Assembly: GCA_948146395.1 (NCBI GenBank)
Contig: OX411552.1
Span: forward strand, 8,752,186-8,816,185
Reading direction: 5' to 3'
Source: Fragum whitleyi
Taxonomy: Eukaryota > Mollusca > Bivalvia > Cardiida > Cardiidae
DNA: 64,000 nucleotides
Below the pieces are notes generated by a model, which made no database searches, was not told the DNA's origin, and saw only the letters and a list, made by a program, of their open reading frames with translations. Position 1 is the stretch's first letter. The number at the start of each line of letters is the position of its first letter. The position numbers and the translations under genes were made by a program. Of this stretch, positions 56,419-64,000 are shown piece by piece.

Positions 56419-58977
56419 TTTTAGCTCGCCCGGGACGAAAAGCTCGGAAGAGATATTGTCATACCCCCGGATGTCGACGTCGGCGTCAGCGTCGGTATCG
56501 GCGTCCGCATTAGGTTAAAATAAAAAGGTTAAAGTTTTTATTTCTATCAATATTAATCCTAGAGGCTTTATATATTTACATAAACACTCATTAGGGTATA
56601 GGCTTTCATTTACGACAATCACCCATGTCAAAATGACCTTGAGACAGTGACCTTGACCCTTTAAAAAAAAAACAAGAGGACCAAGATGGTCCTAGATCGC
56701 TCCCCTGAGTCTCTTTGACCCCTGGGACGTCTCATCAATTAAATAGGCAGATGTCATACAGGAGATAATTTCTACAAAAGACCAAGTTTCATGTATTAGA
56801 CCAAATTTGTGGCCTCTAGAGTTACAATAAGAAAATTATCATTAAGGCCCCTTTTCCTGTGATATAACATGGATCTTTCCAATATTCAATAGGGATCATC
56901 CTGGTGACTTGGCCAACATTCTGACCAAGTGTCGTGAAGATTGGGCCATATTTGTGGCCTCTAGCAAGTAAACAATAAAATTGTCAATAAGGCCCCTTTT
57001 CCCGTGATATGGCATGGACCCTTCCCATTTTCAATAGGTTTTATCCCTTTGACCTGTCCAAAAATTATGACCAAGTTTCATGAAGATTGGGCCATATTTG
57101 TTGCTTCTAGAGCATTTACAAGAAAATTATCATTAAGGCCCCTTTTCCTGTGATATGGCATGGATCCTTCCAATATTCAATAGGGATCATCCTGGTGACT
57201 TGGCCAACATTCTGACCAAGTGTCGTGAAGATTGGGCCACGTTTGTGGCCTCTAGTGTGTAAACAAAAAAATTGTCAATAAGGCTCCTTTTCCCTTGATA
57301 TACCATGGATCCATTTCATTTTCAATAGGGTTCATCCTTGTGACCTGGCCAACATTCAGACCAAGTTTCATGAAGATTGGACCATATTTGTAGTCTCTAG
57401 AGTGTAAACAAGAAAATTAGCCATAAGGCCCCTTTTCCCGTGATTTGGCATGGATCATTCCCATTTTCGATAAGATTCATCCTTGCGGCCTGACCAACAT
57501 TCTGACCAAGTTTCATGAAGATTGGATCATATCTTTGGCCTCTAGAGTGTAAACACTTAAATTGTTGACGCATGACTACGCACGACGGACGACGAACGAC
57601 GCACACCGCACGACGGACATTCAATGATCACAAAAGCTCACCTTGAGCATGATGTGCTCAGGTGAGCTAAAAACTTTGACAAAAAACTTAAACCAAAATA
57701 ACTTTAACCAAAAAACTTTAAATATGCTTATATTTTCTGAATGCTTTACCTAGGGACATCACTTCTTCATATACACACTCACCAGGTGATAGGCTTTGAT
57801 CAGAGCCCAAGTGCCTTGACGTTTTAATTTTGACCTTTTACGGACCTAGAAAAACTTTAACTAAAAACTTTAACCAAATAACTTTAAACATGCATATATT
57901 TCTGAATGCTTTTACCTAGAGACACCATAACTTCATATATGCACTCACCATGTGATATGCCTACACCAGAGACAAAGTGCCTTGACATTTCGACCTTGAC
58001 CTTATATGGACTAAAAAATAAATAACCAAAAACTTAAAGCGAAAAAACTTTAACCTTGCTTATATTTTTTGAATGATTTTACCTAGGGATATCATAACTT
58101 CATATACACAGTCACTAGCTGATAGGCTTTCACTGGTTACCAAGGTCTTTGACATTTTGACTTCAACCTTGACTTTTTATGGACTTAGAAAAACTTAAAC
58201 CAAAAACTTTAACCAAAAAACTTCAACCCTGCTTATATTTTCTGTAGTTTTATTTAGGGACATCATTACTTCATATACACACTCACTAGGTGATGGCCTT
58301 TCACCAGAGACCAAGCTCCTTGACATTTTTTACCTTGACCTTGACTTTTTTGGATTTAGAAAAAACTTTAACCAAAAACTTTAACCTTGCTTATATTTTC
58401 TTAGTGCTTTTACCTAGGGGCTTCATAACCTCATACATAAACTCATCAGGTGATAGGCTTTCACCAGTAACCAAGGTCCTTGACAATTTGACCTTGAATT
58501 TCTTTTTGTACGTATAAAAACTTTTAAAAAAACTTTAAACTTGATTATATTTTCTGAGTGCTTATACCTATGGCCATTATAACTAATATTTTACTCAACA
58601 GGTGAGATAGGCTTTTCCTATGATCAAATCCTTGACTTTGTGACCTTGACCTTGACTTTTGAATCTTTAGCTTATTTCTTTAAAATTGCATATTTTTTTA
58701 CAGCTTACAGCTTAGACAATTATACTTCATAAATGTGATGATGTAAATGATCAACCTTTTATTGAAATTCCATTTGTAACTTCATCAGGCTGTAGGCTTT
58801 CTTTTTACCTAACCTTTTACATCTACTTGAAACAAAAAAAAATCTTTTTCATATTTCTTTCTCACTGATATATATTGGAAACTGAGCTTCAACATAAAAC
58901 TTAGATCTTTGGTCAAGTGCTGTTTGTGACAAGCAGCAGTTTGGGCGAGCTACGTTGGCCGCTGACAACTCTTGTTT
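56419..58977 (+). mobile_element. Large tandem-core element with AGCTCGCC/GGCGAGCT ends
   Basis: TTTTTAGCTCGCCCGGG at the left faces GGGCGAGCTACG near the right end. After a GTCGGCGTC-rich segment, a unit of about 175 bases with ACTTTAACC, TTGCTTATATTTTCTGA, TTTTACCTAGGG, CATCATAACTTCATATACAC, AGGTGATAGGCTTTCACCAG and CCTTGACATTTTGACC repeats about six times from 57664 to 58650. A different element occupies 56674-57670. No protein is encoded. Confidence 0.7.
56674..57670 (+). mobile_element. Nested tandem-core element ending in a GTGAGCTAA hairpin
   Basis: It starts AACAAGAGGACCAAGATGG and CTAGATCGCTCCCCTGAGTC. About five units of 140-150 bases follow, with GACCAAGTTTCATGAAGATT, GGCCTCTAGAGTGTAAACA and AAGGCCCCTTTTCCCGTGAT. 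Then come CGACGGACGACG repeats and the hairpin CTCACCTTGAGCA/TGTGCTCAGGTGAG, followed by CTAA. A terminal hairpin before CTAA resembles a Helitron 3' end. A sister copy begins at 63459. Confidence 0.7.
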
Positions 58978-59163
58978 ACACATCAACGAGGTTCCGAAAA
59001 AAATCAAAGACGCATACATGCAGTGTATGCTAAGATCAGTGTTTTGATTTTTTCAGCCTAAACAAAAACACTCCTTTTAAGGACATTTGATATTTTTTAT
59101 TTAACAAATATTATTAGGATACCAACTTGCTTTAATCAAACGGTAAATCATCTCTTATCGATA

Positions 59164-59600
59164 CAGTTAGTAACATCGTGGAATTGACATTCTTCCCAAT
59201 CAAAACCATTCTAAATAGCTCACTCAGTGCTCCAATCATTCATTCCAAACGCTCACTCAAACCATTCATAAACGCTCAAAATTACTAAAAAATATAAAAT
59301 AAACAACTACCTTCAAACCGAAAAAAACAAGAACCAAATCGCGCTTTCACTGACATAATTGAAATTTAAAGCTTCTGATTGGTTCTTGAGGAAGAGGAAG
59401 CTATGTGTAGAATTTTTATGCATACTTTATTAAAGGGAGGTAATACATATAGCTAATTTTGTTCATCCTGAACAAAATCAGCTATATTGGATTACCTGCC
59501 TTTAATTTCATTCAAAACTCACTCCCCGCACTCTTTCAATTTCATTCCAGAATCATTCGAAAATCATTCACCTTGTCAATGTCACTATGTTGTTAACTCT
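59164..59600 (-). mobile_element. TA-flanked MITE copy
   Basis: It starts CAGTTAGTAACATCGTGGAA after TA; the core has GGGAGGTAATACATATAGC and TTTTGTTCATCCTGAACAAAA; it ends TGTCACTATGTTGTTAACTC, where the final CAGT complement is slightly mutated. Confidence 0.82.
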
Positions 59601-60572
59601 ATAATCTTAACAAATAACCTATCTATTATAGGTTAAAAATATTTAACTTCAACTGTGGTATTAGTGACGTAAATAAAATACGATTGCTTTCACTCTCAAA
59701 TTTGAGGTGTAACGAAAAACCGACCCAAAATTAAACTTCAGAAGAAATTATAATTTGGCTTCATAAAAGATGAAAAAGATTTAAACAAAGCTTCATAAAA
59801 AAATTACAGATCATGTTATGGAAACTTAAAATAGTCCTGCTCTCATACCCCCCCCCCCCCTTAAACCAGTTCCTTAAATGCAATCTTTCTAACGCAATAC
59901 TATCTATATAAAAAAGATGCTCTTCAATAAATTAATAAAGTACAGAAACATTCTATACAAAACTACTTTTTAGAAAGATACACTGGAGTCTATAAACAAG
60001 GAGATTTTTATCAAATGCCTGCTTCATTTTCTTATGAAATTTGCAGGACTTTGTGATGCTGACTACTGCAGCAGTCTGTCATATGAACTGGATTAGCAGA
60101 ATTAGTGCAATGTATCTTTTTATTTAAAACGTTTACTTTTCTGCTTTTGAATGTTATATTAGCAAATCAAAAATATTTATCAAATATTTCCATACCAGTA
60201 TTCAAATGTGCAATTTTGCCTTAAATTTACATTATATATATAATATTATATAAATATGTATTACATATCGAACGGCAATTCACATTGTATATACTTTTAA
60301 TTATCAGGGGACGAAGACTCACCTGGACAATGTGTTAGCTTCAGAGGTTATTACCCTTCAGTTGTATCTTTTCACAAAAAAATGTCTTTTTCCCTTTAAA
60401 TCAAATTTAACTAATTTATAAGGGGTTTGAGTCATTCTTTAATGCACTTTCTATGTAATACGACCGTCATTTATGCATGTATCTTCTTTTTGTCGGTGTT
60501 AAAAGTAAGCTTATTTTATTTTATTATAATTTTTCACCGTCTTCGAAAATACTTTTTACTAGATGTGATTGT
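59601..60572. other. AT-rich stretch without supported feature
   Basis: A short C run lies near 59850-59860. Plus-strand frames at 60427-60699 cross the foldback element and have no family features. Confidence 0.5.
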
Positions 60573-60712
60573 GACCAGCCCTGTGTTCAGAATGACCAAA
60601 CGCTGCGAACTGTTGCACATTATACCCTGCTTTGCACCCAAGTGCACTTGCAAGGCGGGATATAATTTGCAACCAATTCGCACCGTTTTGTCATCCTGAA
60701 CGCTTGTCAGGT
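60573..60712. mobile_element. CCCTG..TTCAG foldback MITE, copy 2
   Basis: CCCTGTGTTCAGAATGACCA, AACGCTGCGAACTG, TTATACCCTGCTTTGCACC and the inverted CACCGTTTTGTCATCCTGAA are in the same order as in 26619-26747. It ends eight bases before the next MITE. Confidence 0.65.
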
Positions 60713-60720
60713 GTCAAGTA

Positions 60721-61148
60721 CAGTTAGTTACGTCGTAAAAGTGACATTCATCTCGATCAAAACCATTCTAAATCGCTCACTCAGCGCTCCATTCACTCAT
60801 TCCAAAAACTCACTCAAACCTTTCAAAAACGCTCAAAATGACTAAAAAATATAAGATATACAACTACCTTCAAAATTAATAAAACACGAACAAAATCGCG
60901 ATTTCTCTGGTATAATAGAAATTTAAAACGTCTGATTGGTTCTTGAAGAAAAGGGGAGCTATTTAAAGATCTTCTGTGCATATTTTATTAAAGGGAGGTA
61001 ATACATATCGCAAATTTTGTTCATCATGATCGATAATGGATTACCTCCCATTAAATTCACTCAAAACTCGCTCCACACACTCATTCAATTTCATTCCAAA
61101 ATCATTCCAAAATCATTCACATTGTCAATTTCACGATGTTGTTAACTG
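60721..61148 (-). mobile_element. Complete TA-flanked MITE (428 bases)
   Basis: TA-CAGTTAGTTACGTCGTAAAA at the left and TTTCACGATGTTGTTAACTG-TA at the right. The core hairpin keeps GGGAGGTAATACATATCGC and ATTACCTCCC, but one arm is shortened (TTTTGTTCATCATGATCG). Closest relative is 29697-30132, inverted. Confidence 0.88.
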
Positions 61149-61262
61149 TATTTGTGACAACTTCAAGGATAGACAAAATTAATTTTAGTCCAATTATCTG
61201 AGAGTTTTCATTCCTTTAAGTGCAGACTCAGTGCCAAGTGACATAGAGGAGGACATGTTCAT

Positions 61263-61680
61263 TCGGAACATCGCTCGGACTTCTCCGCAAACTGGAAAGT
61301 ACCTCAGACGTAAGTGTAGTAATTTTGGGTCATTTTTTTAAAGTAATTCGGTCCTGGTAGTAATTCGCTTATTTAATACGTTTGAAGGAAAGTCACATTT
61401 TGTTAATTCTTTCTGAATTTATGTGGAGATATTTTGGGCATATCATAATTTGATGGCAAAACGCAGTAAAACATTGGGTTTTGTAATCATATTATAATTA
61501 TGCCCACTTTTATTCTTTTGTTGATTTTGCTTTTAAATGCAACGACATCCTCATCGGGATGTTTGTGACGTCATATAAGCTCACGTGCAAAATGACGCTT
61601 TCATTGCTGCGCCCGTATTATTCCAGAGGTATATTCCGTAGAATCGCCGAAGGTTCCCGATTGGGACATCTCTTGTGTTC
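61263..61680 (+). repeat. Dispersed 400-base repeat, copy 3
   Basis: It contains GGACTTCTCCGCAAACTGGA, CTCAGACGTAAGTGTAGTAA, ATCATAATTTGATGGCAAA, GTGACGTCATATAAGC, CCGTATTATTCCAGAGGT and GAATCGCCGAAGGTTCCCGA. It is uninterrupted at the position of the SINE in copy 1. Confidence 0.7.
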
Positions 61681-62700
61681 TTTCAAATGTTACTACCACC
61701 ACGACAGACTGATGCAAATCATTCGGTTTTTGGCCCACAACTTGAATGGTTCACGGGCATTCCCAGGCTAAGAACGCCACCCCCCAATGATAAAGTCACA
61801 GCGGTACGATGATCCTCAGTGGATTGGACTACACTGTAAAAACTGTATTAAGTACAAAACAGTCTAGAAGAAACCCCCAAATCGTGTAAATTTATTGTTC
61901 ACCAAATCGGCTGTAAATTTTTACTTTCAAAAATAGTTATTTTTACTTAAATGTTATGTAACACCAAAAACTTCGGTTGTAAACTCTCCTTATACGCTTA
62001 TTTACTACAGTTTCTACTATTTATCTAACTTTACGTTAATTTCAAAGAAATATTACTCTTTGGTTAGTAAAACCTTTATCCATTTGGTTCAGACTACCCA
62101 CGTGAGACTAGATTGAAATATTTTACAAATTAACGTCACTGCACGTGATACTTTGCCTTTATTCTTTTGGTTGTGACACCGCAGATCATTTTTGTCTCAA
62201 ATGAATACATCCATTAGTAAAAGAGGCTGGTTAACAAGGAAGTTTATGTTAAGTGCCTTTTTTTCTATGACCCGGTATAAAATCACTAAGCTACATCAAT
62301 ATGCATAGCCACACGATTAAGAATTCTAAATGAAATTTTCATTATCTCCCAATGTATAATGAAGGAGTTGTGTTAGCAAAGAATATACATGAAGGCAACC
62401 TTTATCCTGATGCGGCATATACACAAAAAGACACAAATACACATAGTCATTGGAAATGGAATATTCCGTAAAATTTTCACATGAATGTATCCATTGATAG
62501 AGATGAGTTTTTTTAACAAGAAAGTTACATCTAGGCACCCTTTTCTATGACGCAGTATAAAATCGACAGACCACATCAATATGCACATGGTCACATGATG
62601 CAGAAAATTAAGTGAAATTTTCATTATCTTCCACGAAAATATATGAAGAAGTGTTAACAATAAGTTCTTAAAATTCGATATCAAATATAGGCCCCTTTTC
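61681..62700. other. Stretch with weak repeats only
   Basis: Two approximate copies of a 240-base segment (about 62240-62420 and 62480-62660) share GTGAAATTTTCATTATCT, CTATGACGCAGTATAAAATC and CACATCAATATGCACA-type blocks. Minus-strand frames over them are not convincing. Confidence 0.45.
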
Positions 62701-63420
62701 TCGTGATGCTCAATCAATCAATATTTTAAAAGGGAGCAATCATTGTGATGATATAATCATTCTGAGATTCATCGGGCCCATTTTCGAAAGGAACAATTCT
62801 TGTGATAGTACAATCATTCTGAGCAAGTTTGAAGTCAATCGGATGCTGTGGACTATAGAGCTTCAACGAGGATTTTCTAATTAAATATTGATTAAATACT
62901 GATTAGACTCCTATTCCCACGACGCTTGACCGATCTGACCCATCTTCGAAAAGGAACTGTCCTTGTGATAGTCCAATCATTCTGACCAAGTTTGAAGTGA
63001 ATCGGATGAAAACTGTGGACTACAGAGCGTAAACGAGGACTTTCTGATTAAATGTTAATAAGGTTTCTTTTCCCATGACGTTTGACGATTCGGACCAATT
63101 TTCGAAAGGGAGATTCTTGTGGTAGTCCAATCATTCTGACAAAGTTTGAAGACGATTGGATAAAAACTGTGGATTATAGAGCGTTAACGAGGATTTGCTT
63201 CTCAAAATATATTAATAAATTTTTATTTTGCCCATCTTCCCATGACGCTAGATGGATTGGGCCCATGTTTTGGGAAGGAGCCATCCTTGTGATATTACAA
63301 TCATTCTGAGCAAGTTTGAAGTCAATCGAAAGAATATTGTAGACTTGAGAGCGTTAACAAAGATTTTTCAAATAAGTTTTTATTTCTTCGATCCGTAGAG
63401 TTAAAAAACTGTTCATGACC
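62700..63420 (+). repeat. Tandem units of about 160 bases
   Basis: About four imperfect units, marked by GTGGACTATAGAGC near 62848, GTGGACTACAGAGC near 63017, GTGGATTATAGAGC near 63170 and a weaker match near 63340. Each has GTCCAATCATTCTGACCAAG, a GAAGT-AATCGGATG-type block and CGAGGATTTTCT. The same family appears at 30578-30890. Confidence 0.75.
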
Positions 63421-63458
63421 CCTTTTTGAATCTTCACTAAAAGAATATAGATATAAAA

Positions 63459-64000
63459 CAAGAGGACCAAGATGGTCCTAGATCACTCACCTGAGTCTCT
63501 ATGACCCCTGGGACATCACATTAATTAGATAGGCAGATGTCAAAAAGAAGATAATTGCCTAAGATCAATACCGTGGAACGTTTTCAGCGAAGAGCAAGAC
63601 AGATATGCCTTTTTGCTCTTTGATTCTATGTAAAAACGGATGCACCCGGTTTGACCCCCAAAAGTGACCCCAGGGTCTTGATATGAACAAACTTGGAAGA
63701 GGTCCATAAGATGATGCTACATTCTAAATATGAAAGCTGTCTGCCTTCTGGTTTAAGAGCAGAAGATTTTTGAAGGTTTTCCCATTTTCACCCATCGTGC
63801 TCAGATGAGCTGAAAGGAATGCGCCCGGGTGGAGCCCAAATATGACCCAAGGGTCTTGATATGAACAAACTTGGAAGGGGGCCCACAAGATGATGCTACA
63901 TACCAAATATGAAAGCAGTGTGCCCTCTGGTTTCAATTAAAGAAGATTTTAAAAGATTTTCGCTCTTTGATTCTATGTAAAAAGGGTTGTGCCCGGATGG
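63459..64000 (+). mobile_element. Sister of the nested 56.7 kb element, cut by the window edge
   Basis: It starts AACAAGAGGACCAAGATGG with ATCACTCACCTGAGTCTC. The core differs from the 56.7 kb copy: units of about 190 bases with GGGTCTTGATATGAACAAAC, AGATGATGCTACAT and AAATATGAAAGC. The 3' end is beyond the window. Confidence 0.65.

Noticed and set aside
62700..63420. CRISPR-like array
   Set aside because: Units are about 160 bases, imperfect and contiguous, without the short identical repeats and unique spacers of CRISPR, and the DNA is from an animal.

Overview
This window is animal nuclear DNA, AT-rich and intron-rich, and crowded with short transposon-derived repeats. The mixture of repeats (tRNA-derived SINEs, many TA- and TTAA-flanked MITEs, tandem-core elements with hairpin ends, and GGAC-rich elements ending in GGGGGCATAA-like hairpins) suggests a mollusc, most likely a bivalve. 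That assignment is inference from pattern; no species can be named.

Only one complete gene is secure: nuclear-encoded mitochondrial cytochrome c1 (CYC1), minus strand, eight coding exons from start codon 50927 to stop codon 33514. The exons join to 313 residues, with intact splice sites and phases, the CXXCH heme site, the axial Met and the C-terminal membrane anchor. Its introns hold MITEs, a decayed copy of the heme-motif exon, a palindromic element with hammerhead-like cores, and two candidate extra exons that could be spliced in without breaking frame. A perfect TGACGTCA lies just upstream of the start codon.

A second, incomplete minus-strand gene is seen as three widely spaced exons (17.6, 12.2 and 9.8 kb). 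They have phase-1 boundaries and immunoglobulin-like extracellular character. Its first and last exons were not found. A possible last exon of a plus-strand gene lies at 8.1 kb.

A 5'-truncated non-LTR retrotransposon (51.1-53.3 kb, minus) keeps a reverse transcriptase frame broken by one stop codon. Its 3' end lies about 190 bases upstream of the CYC1 start.

Layout: 1-9 kb repeats and foldbacks with a SINE at 5.9-6.1 kb; 9.5-17.7 kb Ig-like exons; 18.6-30.2 kb MITE-dense, with a 210-base TA tract inside a nested palindrome; 27-33 kb tandem-core elements; 33.5-50.9 kb CYC1; 51.1-53.6 kb LINE sequence; 54-64 kb repeats, including an element nested in another at 56.4-59.0 kb. No rRNA gene, functional tRNA gene, CRISPR array or operon was seen. 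I found no convincing novel multi-gene system; the most unusual items are the CYC1 intron contents and the hammerhead-like palindromes.
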